A DNA stretch of 64,000 bases. Source: JACMLD01 sp963705285 (lineage in GTDB: Bacteria; Bacteroidota; Bacteroidia; Chitinophagales; Chitinophagaceae). The notes under the pieces were generated by a model. The model was not told where the DNA came from. It worked only from the letters and a program-made list of their open reading frames with translations, and searched no databases. Positions within the stretch are counted from its first letter, which is position 1. Each line of letters begins with the position of its first letter. The position numbers and the translations under genes were made by a program. Positions 34,554 through 43,685 of this stretch are shown here, piece by piece. The DNA lies in assembly GCA_963705285.1 (NCBI GenBank), contig OY970066.1, positions 930,001 to 994,000 of the forward strand, written 5' to 3'.

Positions 34554-35549
34554 ATGAAAAAAATTATTGCCGGCATTTTGATGTTTTCTGTTTTGAATAC
34601 AACTATGGCGCAGGATTCAGCTAAACTGCATGATTTTTCTATAGATGAATATGAGAAAGCAAAAACTTTTAAAGTAAAGGATCTGGATAACGACACCTAC
34701 GTTAAATTTGAAAACACTTATGTGCTGGACCGCTATGAAAGCCGCAAGCCATATTTTATTACGGGCGATGACGGGCAAAAAAAACGTGTGGATCTGTACC
34801 GGCTTTTATTAAGAGAAAATAAACAGGAACTGGGCACGCTTATTTTTTATACCAATGAAAAAGGCGTATTGTACCAGGCCTGTCTTCCCAATTTCAGGGC
34901 GGGCGCAAAAGTGTGGGAGAAGTATTTTGAAGATATTCATGCCATAGACAAAACGGAGCCCAATTTTGTGCTTAAGCTTTCTTATGTTTTATCAAAAGAA
35001 TTTGGCTTTCAGCTATACAAAGCCGCCAATCATGGAAAAGATATTTCCAGGGAAGCGGGTACCTATGGTATGGATATTTGTTTTCCGGGCGATATGGAAG
35101 TACAAATGTGGGATGGCAGCAAAAAAGTATTGCGTGAGATAAAGAAAGGCGACCGGGTTATTACAATTGATCCTGTTAGCAGGCAATCTGCCTCTGTGGA
35201 AGTAACCAATCTGGTGGCGCATGAAGCAAAAAATTATGCTATTACCCGGTTGGTATTGTTGTCAGTCACCGAAAACCAATCAGGTGAAGGCATGCAGGTA
35301 CGGTTATTGGCCAAACAGCTCAATGCCACACCCAATCATCCGCTGCTGACAACAACCGGCGAAAAGAAAACAGGCGATGTAAAAGAAGGCGATGAGATAT
35401 TATGCCTTAACAAAGTAACGGGCATCTATAACCGCTATAAGGTGTGGAGCAAAACCGAACAAGCGGGCGGCGTTCAAAAGGTATATAATATTGAGACCAA
35501 AGCGGGTAGTACTTTTGTTATGAATGAAGTGATGGTGCTGCAAAAATAA
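34554..35549 (+). CDS. secreted protein with C-terminal Hint domain
   Basis: 331 residues from the ATG at 34554, with a signal peptide (MKKIIAGILMFSVLNTTMAQ). The N-terminal region of about 150 residues is unassigned. The C-terminal region (about residue 178 on) is a Hint (hedgehog/intein) fold: it opens with a Cys in MDICFPGDMEVQMWDG, continues KKVLREIKKGDRVITID, and has the conserved NATPNHPLLT block and KEGDEILCL. The usual terminal HN or HNC splice residues are absent (it ends EVMVLQK), so N-terminal autocleavage is the more likely chemistry. Lies 83 nt after the HisC-like gene. Confidence 0.85.
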   Translation: MKKIIAGILMFSVLNTTMAQDSAKLHDFSIDEYEKAKTFKVKDLDNDTYVKFENTYVLDRYESRKPYFITGDDGQKKRVDLYRLLLRENKQELGTLIFYTNEKGVLYQACLPNFRAGAKVWEKYFEDIHAIDKTEPNFVLKLSYVLSKEFGFQLYKAANHGKDISREAGTYGMDICFPGDMEVQMWDGSKKVLREIKKGDRVITIDPVSRQSASVEVTNLVAHEAKNYAITRLVLLSVTENQSGEGMQVRLLAKQLNATPNHPLLTTTGEKKTGDVKEGDEILCLNKVTGIYNRYKVWSKTEQAGGVQKVYNIETKAGSTFVMNEVMVLQK

Positions 35550-35688
35550 GTCGAAATGGATCGCTGATTTGTTGGTACTGTGTCTTCCCGCAGCACATCA
35601 ACCAGCAGATACGGCGGCCGTCATAATTATAAGTTTCAACAACCCATGGCGCTATTGAAATTAGGCCAGCAAAATAAACATCATCATT

Positions 35689-36960
35689 CTACACAGATAA
35701 TTCTTTTAACGCCTTTACCAGCACATCCAGCTCCCGCGGAGTAGTATAAATATTGGGCGTAATGCGGCAACCCTGCACGTTCGCCTCGGCGTAGTCAATG
35801 GCCACGGTAAAAATGTTGTATTTTTTCATGAGTGTCTCGGCCAGCAAGGCAGGCTGCATGCCTTTAATACCCACATTGGCAATACCGCAGGAACGCACAT
35901 TATCAGATGGTGTATGTACTATCACCTTTGGCAGGCCGCGTACTTTGTCTGTCCAGTAACGCTGCAGCCACCGCAGGCGCGCTTCTTTTCTGCCGGCGCC
36001 AAGCTTCTCGTAATAGTCTATGGCATTGCCAATGGCAAGATCTGTATGTACAGGGTGCGTACCAATGTGGTTGAGGCGGGTAATATCATTTGGATCGCGG
36101 TCGCCTTCGGCCAGCAGCGGCCAGATTTTTTCTGCTTTTCCTTTTTTTACATAGAGAATGCCGGCGCCCAGCGGTGTACTTAGCCATTTATGCAGGCTGG
36201 CGCCGTAATAGTCGCAATGCAGATCAGAAATATTGTATTGTATATGCGCAAATGCGTGCGCGCCGTCTACCATTACCTCCACCCCTTTGCTGTGCGCCAT
36301 ATCGCAGATTTTTTGTACCGGAAGTATCTGCCCGGTAATGTTTATCATATGCGAAATCATCAGCAGCTTTGTTTTTGAACTAATGGCAGCAGCGTACAGG
36401 TCTACAATTTCTTCGTCAGATGCAGGATGGTTGGGCACCGACACAATTTTGTTGACCACGCCATGTTTTTTGGCTACCAGTTTAAACATTTCCAGCATGG
36501 CACCATAATCTTGCATGGCCATTACCGCTTCATCGCCGGCCGTCCAATGAAAGCCGCCAATGATCATATCCAATGATTCGGTAGTATTGCGTGTAATGAT
36601 CAATTCATCCGGGCTGCAACCTGCCATAGCAGCCAGCCGTTCTGCTATAGTCTTTTTATTGTTGAACTGTACCGTACGCATATAATAGGCGCCTTCCAGG
36701 TTTACAGTGCGCACATGGGCTATAAAGTTCTCCAGCGTTTCCTCAGGTAAAATATTATAATAACCGTTTTCCAGGTTTATATAACCGGTTTTTAATTTGT
36801 AGCCGGCGCGGATGCCCGCCCAGAAGTCTTCATTGGCGGCAAGATCTGCCGGGGTATAATTCTTAAAAGCGTCTATCCATTTTGACATGGCCGTTACCGG
36901 TAGTGACATACCCGCACCTGCGGCGGCTAAACTTTTTAGAAAAACTCTTTTATTCATCAT
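35689..36960 (-). CDS. exported class V aminotransferase-fold PLP enzyme
   Basis: 423 residues. The N-terminus (NKRVFLKSLAAAGAGMSLPVTA) is Tat-like, with KR in place of RR. The PLP region contains DGAHAFAHI and the Schiff-base Lys in SLHKWLSTPLGAG, as in isopenicillin N epimerase-like or cysteine desulfurase-fold enzymes. Substrate unknown. It is convergent with the Hint gene and joins the group of exported cofactor enzymes. Confidence 0.92.
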   Translation of the reverse strand: MMNKRVFLKSLAAAGAGMSLPVTAMSKWIDAFKNYTPADLAANEDFWAGIRAGYKLKTGYINLENGYYNILPEETLENFIAHVRTVNLEGAYYMRTVQFNNKKTIAERLAAMAGCSPDELIITRNTTESLDMIIGGFHWTAGDEAVMAMQDYGAMLEMFKLVAKKHGVVNKIVSVPNHPASDEEIVDLYAAAISSKTKLLMISHMINITGQILPVQKICDMAHSKGVEVMVDGAHAFAHIQYNISDLHCDYYGASLHKWLSTPLGAGILYVKKGKAEKIWPLLAEGDRDPNDITRLNHIGTHPVHTDLAIGNAIDYYEKLGAGRKEARLRWLQRYWTDKVRGLPKVIVHTPSDNVRSCGIANVGIKGMQPALLAETLMKKYNIFTVAIDYAEANVQGCRITPNIYTTPRELDVLVKALKELSV

Positions 36961-37051
36961 TGCAGTAAGTGTGGTTTTTTTAATCGTTTAAAGATCGGCT
37001 CAATACAACCGCCGCATTTAACAATACGGAATGTTTATTTACAATATACTG

Positions 37052-37085
37052 AAAAAAAAATCCCGGCCGCAGGAAGCAGCCGGGA
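37052..37085 (-). terminator. intrinsic terminator of the zinc peptidase gene
   Basis: On the minus strand TCCCGGC (37079-37085) pairs with GCCGGGA (37061-37067), followed by nine U. It lies 24 nt after the stop codon. Confidence 0.88.
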
Positions 37086-37109
37086 CAGTACCTATATTAA
37101 AAGCATCAA

Positions 37110-37805
37110 TTAATCTCTTGAACGCCCGTTATACAGCATAATATAATAGGCAAGTGTGGCAATGGAAGCAAGTGCCGCAACCACATAGGTAAGCGCTGCC
37201 CATTTTAACGCATCTTTTGCTTTTTCATGTTCAACTGATCTGGTAATATTGGCAGAGTCCAGCCACTTCAACGCCCTGGCTGAAGCATCAAACTCAACTG
37301 GTAGCGTTATAACGGTAAACAGCGTGGTAACCGCAAACAAGATAATACCAATCAGCAAAATGGTTTGATTACCGCCGCCAAAACCCAATATACCAAGGCC
37401 GGCAATAATAATCCATTGAGACAAACGGGTACTTACTTGGGTAATCGGCACCAGGGCGCTCCTCAATTGCAACATAGAATAAGCCTGGGCATGCTGTACG
37501 GCGTGGCCGCATTCATGCGCTGCAATAGCGGCAGCTGCAACGCTCCTGGCCTGGTATACCTCTTCGCTCAGGTTAACGGTTTTTTTGGTAGGGTCGTAAT
37601 GGTCTGTCAGAAAACCGGGCGTAGAGATAACCTGTACATCATAAATGCCGTTATCGCGCAGCATTTTTTGCGCTACTTCGCTGCCGCTTAAACCAGAAGA
37701 AGTAGGCAGTTTGCTGTATTCTGTAAACTTGCTTTTAAGCCGGAACTGGACTACCATTCCAATAAGCATAAAAAAAATGGATATAGCTATAATTCCTAGT
37801 GTCAT
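37110..37805 (-). CDS. zinc metallopeptidase, membrane-bound (Zn_peptidase_2 type)
   Basis: 231 residues. An N-terminal membrane helix (LGIIAISIFFMLIGMVVQF), then the zinc motif HECGHAVQHA (HExxH), then further helices (LLIGIILFAVTTLFTVITL and near the C-terminus ALTYVVAALASIATLAYYI). This matches the neutral zinc metallopeptidase family often annotated in Bacteroidota and Firmicutes (YugP-like), whose substrates are unknown. Divergent from the M20 peptidase gene. Confidence 0.93.
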   Translation of the reverse strand: MTLGIIAISIFFMLIGMVVQFRLKSKFTEYSKLPTSSGLSGSEVAQKMLRDNGIYDVQVISTPGFLTDHYDPTKKTVNLSEEVYQARSVAAAAIAAHECGHAVQHAQAYSMLQLRSALVPITQVSTRLSQWIIIAGLGILGFGGGNQTILLIGIILFAVTTLFTVITLPVEFDASARALKWLDSANITRSVEHEKAKDALKWAALTYVVAALASIATLAYYIMLYNGRSRD

Positions 37806-37952
37806 GTTTGAGGGTTTTTGCAGTATTCACCACAAAAACTATTCCCTCCCGGCAAACTGCCATTTTTGCAATACCCGTGCAGGCAATCGCTCTCAATTAA
37901 AATCTGTGTTTACTGGTTGAATTTGTATCTTCCGGCACATCAACTGTTACCG

Positions 37953-39407
37953 ATGCTGAAAAAGCTTTTCTACGTTATTGGCGCGGCATTGCTGCTGGTG
38001 CTGGGTATACTTATTTACAATACGGTGAGCGTGCAGGAATGGCCGCATCACAGGGCAACGCCACTGGAGCCGTTGCCAGATTCTGCCATTGCACATATGA
38101 GCGCCGCCATACAAATTGCCACGGTAACGCCAGAAGATACACTCCGCATAGACAGTGCGCACTTTAACCAATTTCGTGTTTTTATGGAAAGCGCTTATCC
38201 GTTATTGCACCAGCGGCTTTCGAGAACCATTATAAAAGACTACAGCTATATTTTTGAATGGAAAGGAACTGATACCGCTTTGCAACCTATTATCTTAATG
38301 GGCCATTATGATGTTGTGCCTGTAGAACCCTCTGCCATAAAATTGTGGACGGTACAGCCATTTGGCGGCGAGGTAAAAGACAGCATTATCTGGGGCCGCG
38401 GTGCGGTAGATGATAAGGCCGCGGTGATTTCAATATTGGAGGCCACGGAGAAATTATTGCAGCAGGGCTTTGCGCCATCCCGTACCATTCTTTTATGTTT
38501 TGGGCACAATGAAGAATCTACCGGTACGGGTGCGATTGAAATTGTAAACCATTTGCAGAAAATGCATGTGCGGGCAGACATGGTTATTGATGAAGGCGGA
38601 GAAATCAATACGGGTAAAATAAAAGATGTACAGCGGCCCATTGCAATGATTGGTGTAGGCGAAAAAGGGTATGTTACTTTTGAACTGGCGGTACAAAAGC
38701 CCGGCGGTCATTCTTCTAAACCAGATACAGAGACGGCCATAGACATTCTGGCAAAAGCGTTGTACAAATTGAGATCGGCGCAAATGCCTGTACGGCTTAC
38801 GGAACCGGTAAAAGAATTTTTTCAACGGGTGAGCGGTTCCTCAGATGATTTTTTAAACAAGATGGCGCTTAACAACCTGTGGCTATTCCGATCGAGTGTG
38901 CAAAACAAGTTGGGCGCTACGCCGGAGGGAGATGCCATGCAACGCACTACTATTGTTCCAACTATTATTGAAAGTGGTATCAGGGAAAATGTAATACCTA
39001 CCAACGCACGGGCCATTGTGAACAGCCGTATCCTTACGGGTGAAACCACCGCCCAGGTACAGGCATTTATCAAGAACACGATTAATGATGCCCGCGTGAC
39101 CATTACTATAAAGGGTGATTTCAATACAGAGCCATCGGCGCTCACAGCTATCAATTCCGCGGCCTTTAAAAGAATGGAAGAAGCGGTGTATAAAACTTTG
39201 GATGATGTTATACCTGTGCCCTATGTAATGCTCGGCGCCAGCGACTCCAGAAACTACCGCGCCATCAGCAACGGGGTTATTAATTTTACGCCGCTTATTA
39301 ACAGTAAAGGGTTTCATGGTATAGATGAGCGCCTGCCTGTAAAAGATTTTCAGCGCAGTATTAATTTTTTTACCAACATTATAAAGGAGAGTGGAAAACC
39401 TTTTTAG
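37953..39407 (+). CDS. M20 family peptidase (PM20D1/carboxypeptidase-like)
   Basis: 484 residues from the ATG at 37953 (MLKKLFYVIGAALLLVLG), giving an N-terminal membrane anchor; an upstream in-frame ATG at 37818 would add an unlikely 45-residue tail. Metal-site segments are MGHYDVVPVEP, GRGAVDDKAA and GHNEESTGTGA (the EE pair with the catalytic Glu). It follows the architecture of eukaryotic and bacterial PM20D1-like enzymes, which hydrolyse N-acyl amino acids or dipeptides. Probably faces the periplasm. Confidence 0.94.
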   Translation: MLKKLFYVIGAALLLVLGILIYNTVSVQEWPHHRATPLEPLPDSAIAHMSAAIQIATVTPEDTLRIDSAHFNQFRVFMESAYPLLHQRLSRTIIKDYSYIFEWKGTDTALQPIILMGHYDVVPVEPSAIKLWTVQPFGGEVKDSIIWGRGAVDDKAAVISILEATEKLLQQGFAPSRTILLCFGHNEESTGTGAIEIVNHLQKMHVRADMVIDEGGEINTGKIKDVQRPIAMIGVGEKGYVTFELAVQKPGGHSSKPDTETAIDILAKALYKLRSAQMPVRLTEPVKEFFQRVSGSSDDFLNKMALNNLWLFRSSVQNKLGATPEGDAMQRTTIVPTIIESGIRENVIPTNARAIVNSRILTGETTAQVQAFIKNTINDARVTITIKGDFNTEPSALTAINSAAFKRMEEAVYKTLDDVIPVPYVMLGASDSRNYRAISNGVINFTPLINSKGFHGIDERLPVKDFQRSINFFTNIIKESGKPF

Positions 39408-39499
39408 CGGCGGCTCCCTCACACAAACCCGGAGACCCGTTTTTAATAAGAAGAATGTAGTAACTTTCTTGTTCTATCTTATCATTAAAGCCCGCGCAG

Positions 39500-40114
39500 A
39501 TGAAAATCTTCCTTTGGAGTTTGCTAGCACTATTTCTTATTGGCGATGCCCTGTTTGTACTGCCTTATCATTTGTCTTCAGATAATGTTAGCAGTACTTA
39601 CGATGTAAATTATAAAAAGGACTCGTTTTTGCTGAAAGATATTTTCAGGGATAGTACCATACAATTAAGGTTGAACATGCCACCGCTGTATGACGGCATT
39701 TACAGAAGCGTAGACAGCATTGCGAAAAGGCCCGACCGTCAGTATTTTATTATGGTAAATGTATCGGTGTTTCACAACCTTGATTTTACCGCCCTGGCAT
39801 TTCCATTTTATAAAGTAACCACTTTTAAAGGTGTTATACCTTTTTACAGTATCATCAAAGCATCTAATATGCCAGGTATGGATAGTACGGCACTCGTTGG
39901 CAATATTACCATCAATGGTAAACTATCTATTGTAGGCATTTCGTCGCCCGTGCATGCCAGAAGCCTGGTAGAAAGAGAACTGGTGAGGGTTTTGGCAACA
40001 GAGATGAATAAGGTAGAAATGAACATCAATCAAAAACCGGCAGAAGATACCGTTACTTCTGTTGTTTTGCCCGAACCGCCGCCGCTTAAAAAATCCATTC
40101 CAAGAAAAAGATAA
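39500..40114 (+). CDS. hypothetical membrane-anchored protein (204 aa)
   Basis: Not recognised. An N-terminal helix (IFLWSLLALFLIGDALFVLP) anchors the protein. The exposed part has many Asp-Ser-Thr positions and a proline-rich, basic C-terminus (PEPPPLKKSIPRKR). No enzymatic motif is visible. It lies 92 nt downstream of the M20 peptidase gene on the same strand and may share its transcript. Confidence 0.6.
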   Translation: MKIFLWSLLALFLIGDALFVLPYHLSSDNVSSTYDVNYKKDSFLLKDIFRDSTIQLRLNMPPLYDGIYRSVDSIAKRPDRQYFIMVNVSVFHNLDFTALAFPFYKVTTFKGVIPFYSIIKASNMPGMDSTALVGNITINGKLSIVGISSPVHARSLVERELVRVLATEMNKVEMNINQKPAEDTVTSVVLPEPPPLKKSIPRKR

Positions 40115-40137
40115 CAGATGCACGGCCAACCGGTAGA

Positions 40138-41337
40138 TTATTTCTTTATTACAGTGAATGTTTCTGACATTGTATTTTGAGCATCACTTACACGGATGAT
40201 GATAATACCTTTTGCCGCTGTCTTTGTTAAATCAATGCGCACCTGGTTAACGCCATTATTGAATTGCAGCGTTGATGCGCCAATGGCCCGACCATCTATT
40301 GAATTTACCGTATAATAATACTGGCCGGCCTTTGCGTTGTTTATTTTGATGGTAACATAATCTGCGGTTGGGTTAGGAAACACGCTTACCGATGCACTTA
40401 AGGCGCTGCCGGCAGTAACAGATTTCACAGATGAATAAGCATAAGTTCCATTGCTGTTAACCATTTTAAGACGATAGTAAGCAATGCCCGCTGTAAAAGA
40501 ACTGTCTGTAAAACTGTAGGTATTGATGCCGTTGTAAGAACCGGTTGCCGCAACACTGGCAATGGCAGTAAAAGAAATTCCATCTGAAGAACGTTCTACC
40601 GCAAAATTGTTTACGTTTAATTCTTGTGTTGTTTTCCAGCCCAGTACCGCTTTGGTATTTTTTATTTCTGCAGAAAACGACACCAGCGTCAAAGGCAACA
40701 GTGCATTAGCCTGCATTTGAATAATGATATTATCAAGTACGGCAACATTTCTGCCGGTAGCATCCATTTCGCGGCCAATGGTAACATTTCCGGCGCCCGT
40801 CCAATACAAAGGCAAGCCTGCAGTACCGGTATAAGTGTATTTCAAAATGCCGTCTGCCCAAATTTTTGCAACACCGGTATTGTTATCGTAGTTAAAATGA
40901 TAGTTATGAAAACTGTGATCGTCGGGAATAGCAAACACATTACCAGAATTGATGGTAATAAATGTACCACCGCTCGCCAGCTGAAAGGTTGCCACCAGAT
41001 TACCGCCGTTCATACCAAAATTGAAATAACTGCCGCGATAGAAGAAGGACGCCTGCGATTCTTCACGCCTGAAATCGACGGCCACATCCAGGGCGGGAAC
41101 ATTAAAACTGGCGCCGTCTATCACCAGGTTGATATCGTTGCTGCCTGCTCCGGGGCTTAATCCTTTTGAGCCATTTACCCCGCCGGTAGTTATAGTGGCA
41201 TAAGTGCTAATGGAAAGGGCATTAGCTCCGGCAACTGCCGCGGTTGGGCTGGTTTCCCAGGTAAACCTGCTGATAAGTTGAGCGTTTGCACCCAGTGCAA
41301 TAAGACTGATAATTATAAAGGGTAGAATTTTTTTCAT
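40138..41337 (-). CDS. secreted protein with T9SS type A sorting domain
   Basis: 399 residues: signal peptide (MKKILPFIIISLIALGANAQ), a LamG/concanavalin-like N-terminal domain, and a fibronectin-like middle segment (LPLTLVSFSAEIKNTKAVLGW). The C-terminal type A sorting domain opens with VSVFPNPTADYV and ends FTVIKK. The CTD directs export by the type IX secretion system and surface attachment. T9SS genes themselves are not in the window. Confidence 0.93.
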   Translation of the reverse strand: MKKILPFIIISLIALGANAQLISRFTWETSPTAAVAGANALSISTYATITTGGVNGSKGLSPGAGSNDINLVIDGASFNVPALDVAVDFRREESQASFFYRGSYFNFGMNGGNLVATFQLASGGTFITINSGNVFAIPDDHSFHNYHFNYDNNTGVAKIWADGILKYTYTGTAGLPLYWTGAGNVTIGREMDATGRNVAVLDNIIIQMQANALLPLTLVSFSAEIKNTKAVLGWKTTQELNVNNFAVERSSDGISFTAIASVAATGSYNGINTYSFTDSSFTAGIAYYRLKMVNSNGTYAYSSVKSVTAGSALSASVSVFPNPTADYVTIKINNAKAGQYYYTVNSIDGRAIGASTLQFNNGVNQVRIDLTKTAAKGIIIIRVSDAQNTMSETFTVIKK

Positions 41338-41632
41338 AGAATTGTTGCTTATGCAGGCTATAAGCCAATACGTATGCCACCATAATATTCATCTGATAAT
41401 CAAAGAATTAGAGTTGGCACTAGGTTGAAAAACTCCATTTTTGGGAACTGATTCTGATTGCTGGAACCGTTAATGAACGCAAAAGCGTTTTTGAGCTGAA
41501 CTATCTGCAAATGCGTTAACAAGGGTAATGACGACCAATTTTAATTTTAATTCGTTTTTGGCAGCTAAAAAGCTCATCTTTGTGGGTTGATGTGCGAAGT
41601 TTTGGATGCATTACTTATAAAAAAATATTTTC

Positions 41633-42001
41633 ATGTATACCCATATTTGGCTTAAATACCTGCCCATTATAAAGATTTTGATGAAGCGTTCGGCAAGTGG
41701 TGATCAAAACCTGGATCTTAACAGGATTGATTTTGAAAGAGCCGGCACAGGCAGGAAAGCCGGGTATAAGTTTACAATTGAACTCACCAACGGCCGCGTA
41801 GCCAATGTTATCAGCAATTCTCCGCTTGCTCCAGATTTAGCGACTGTTATTTTGCAGGATGATGTAATAAAGCAGCTGTTAGCTACCAATAATTACCAGG
41901 TAAGCCTCAATACCCGGTTTCAGTTAAGCATCAAAAATGTTTCTCCGCAACCAGAACACAAAGATGATGTAGAAAGTGATAAGCAAGAGAAAGTGTCTTA
42001 A
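41633..42001 (+). CDS. hypothetical protein (122 aa)
   Basis: Not recognised. Translation may start at 41633 or at the ATG at 41681 (MKRSASGDQN). The sequence is mainly beta-prone with a short TIELTNGRVANVISN segment and a charged tail. It is flanked by the T9SS cargo and the RDD gene, each in other orientation, so it is probably monocistronic. Confidence 0.45.
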   Translation: MYTHIWLKYLPIIKILMKRSASGDQNLDLNRIDFERAGTGRKAGYKFTIELTNGRVANVISNSPLAPDLATVILQDDVIKQLLATNNYQVSLNTRFQLSIKNVSPQPEHKDDVESDKQEKVS

Positions 42002-42018
42002 AACACTATTGCTATCCT

Positions 42019-42510
42019 TTAGTTTTTGGGAAGAATAGATTTTGTCTCATCTATCACCAGCGATTTAGACCACCTGTCGTGCCACGGACTTGGAGGCATC
42101 CATTTCATTTGTTCAAATGAAGAAGAAAATGCGCTAATCTGTTCAAACGGAAAAGGGATCATTCTGATAAGCCCACGCATAAACGCAGTTTGCGGGCTCA
42201 CGGCATCCCCTGAATATTGCACCGCCCTGGTGCCGGTAACAAACTTGCCGATGGTTTTTCCCTTCAAAAAAGCTTCCATTGCCGACATATAAAAGCCGTA
42301 AAAGAAAGTGATCAACAACTGGTCGGCCAGGCCAATAGGTTGCTTATTCATTATTTTGCCCGCCAAGGGATATATCGGCGCCAATACCATCAGCAGGAAA
42401 GATGCCATTATACAAAAAAGAAAAAAATCAATCACATAATTAGCGATGCGTTTGCGAAAGCTGGCCGGAACAAGGAGTAGCCCGGGTTCTTCTTTAAGTT
42501 GATCTTCCAT
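42019..42510 (-). CDS. RDD family membrane protein
   Basis: 163 residues with an RDD domain: RKRIANYVIDFFLFCIMAS (the R...D pattern of the first helix), a second helix around LITFFYGFYMSAMEAF, and GKTIGKFVTGTRAV, the conserved GKxxxxxxT loop. Integral inner-membrane protein with two or three helices. RDD proteins have been linked to ion transport in some bacteria; the role here is unknown. Convergent with the 122-residue ORF. Confidence 0.88.
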   Translation of the reverse strand: MEDQLKEEPGLLLVPASFRKRIANYVIDFFLFCIMASFLLMVLAPIYPLAGKIMNKQPIGLADQLLITFFYGFYMSAMEAFLKGKTIGKFVTGTRAVQYSGDAVSPQTAFMRGLIRMIPFPFEQISAFSSSFEQMKWMPPSPWHDRWSKSLVIDETKSILPKN

Positions 42511-42644
42511 GTAATCTGCAACAGTGTGTGGTTAGTGCAACACGAAACTAGAGTATATCCATGTAAAAAAATTACCCTGTTCGCCGGGGTTGTAGCATGT
42601 TTTATACCAACATATCTTAAAACAAATTGTTCGGCACGTATAGA

Positions 42645-43580
42645 TTATGCAGATGCCCTATGCGGTTTTTGAAAAACGATCGGCTTTCTTTTAATGGGTG
42701 TAACACCGCCATCGTCGGGAAAGTCTTCTGCTCCCAGTTCAATACGACGGGTAATATCTGTAAGTGAACTCAGCCGCTGTACTGTGTAAGGGATCGTATC
42801 GAGGCCGGATACAAACTTGAGAATATAATTATAAATACCAATCAAATCGCCTACCAGTATAGCGGGCACATGTGCTTTGGTACTAACGAGTAAAGAAATT
42901 CCTATTACTATCATCACCATCAGCTCCATGATACCGAAGTTCATTGCCTCCTGGTCAGATATTTTTATCTGCCATTTGCGGAGGTTATTGTAATGCTGCC
43001 GAATGGTGTGTATGTTGCCGGTAGAGATAATGTCTACCTGTTTTTCAAGCTCATCATTTTTTACTTTATTGAGCCGCCTCATCTTTCTGCCATAAAAATA
43101 ACTGATGGCGGTTACCGGTAATAAAATAGAAAAGCAAACAGATACAATGGCCGGATCATAGAAACACAATAATATTAACGATCCCAGAAGATTATAGGCC
43201 GCTTCAATTACATAAATGAGATCATACTCCAGGAAATCTACAAATTCGCGGGCGAGGGTGGAATGCGCGCTCAGTTTGCTGATATCTTTCCGGCCAAAAT
43301 GCCTTGCCAGAAAGCGGGTTACCAGTGAGGTGTAAATAGCCGAATACGTTCTGGTATCAAAACGATGGCGGATGGTGCCGATTACCAGCCACGCCATGTG
43401 AACGCCGCATAAAACAATCAATCCATGGTAACTGCCTTTAATCAGATCATTTACCGCTTCGCCTAAAAAGAAGGGGCGCAAGAGGGTGCCCAGCATTTCA
43501 ACAGAAAACAGCAAATAAGTAATGATCAGCTGACCGCGGTGCTTTACAATTAATTTCTTTAACAGTTCAAAACGTGTCAT
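42645..43580 (-). CDS. ABC transporter six-transmembrane domain protein without NBD
   Basis: 311 residues resembling the transmembrane domain of type I ABC exporters (ABC_membrane_3-like): six hydrophobic helices, for example GQLIITYLLFSVEMLGTLL, LLGSLILLCFYDPAI and LMVMIVIGISLLVST. No Walker A, signature or Walker B motif is present, so the ATPase must come from elsewhere or be missing. It is the last gene of the SET/ATP-grasp cluster (105 nt after the fusion gene) and could export the cluster product. Confidence 0.8.
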   Translation of the reverse strand: MTRFELLKKLIVKHRGQLIITYLLFSVEMLGTLLRPFFLGEAVNDLIKGSYHGLIVLCGVHMAWLVIGTIRHRFDTRTYSAIYTSLVTRFLARHFGRKDISKLSAHSTLAREFVDFLEYDLIYVIEAAYNLLGSLILLCFYDPAIVSVCFSILLPVTAISYFYGRKMRRLNKVKNDELEKQVDIISTGNIHTIRQHYNNLRKWQIKISDQEAMNFGIMELMVMIVIGISLLVSTKAHVPAILVGDLIGIYNYILKFVSGLDTIPYTVQRLSSLTDITRRIELGAEDFPDDGGVTPIKRKPIVFQKPHRASA

Positions 43581-43685
43581 AGGTTCCAGTTCAATACATT
43601 AATTCAATACAATGCCGGGCCATGCCATATAGCATACGCGCGTTTGAATGAATGGGTTAGTATGACCGGAAATAGAGGAGTCCGT

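Noticed and set aside
34554..35549. Intein
   Set aside because: There is no C-extein and no terminal His-Asn; the Hint fold closes the protein.
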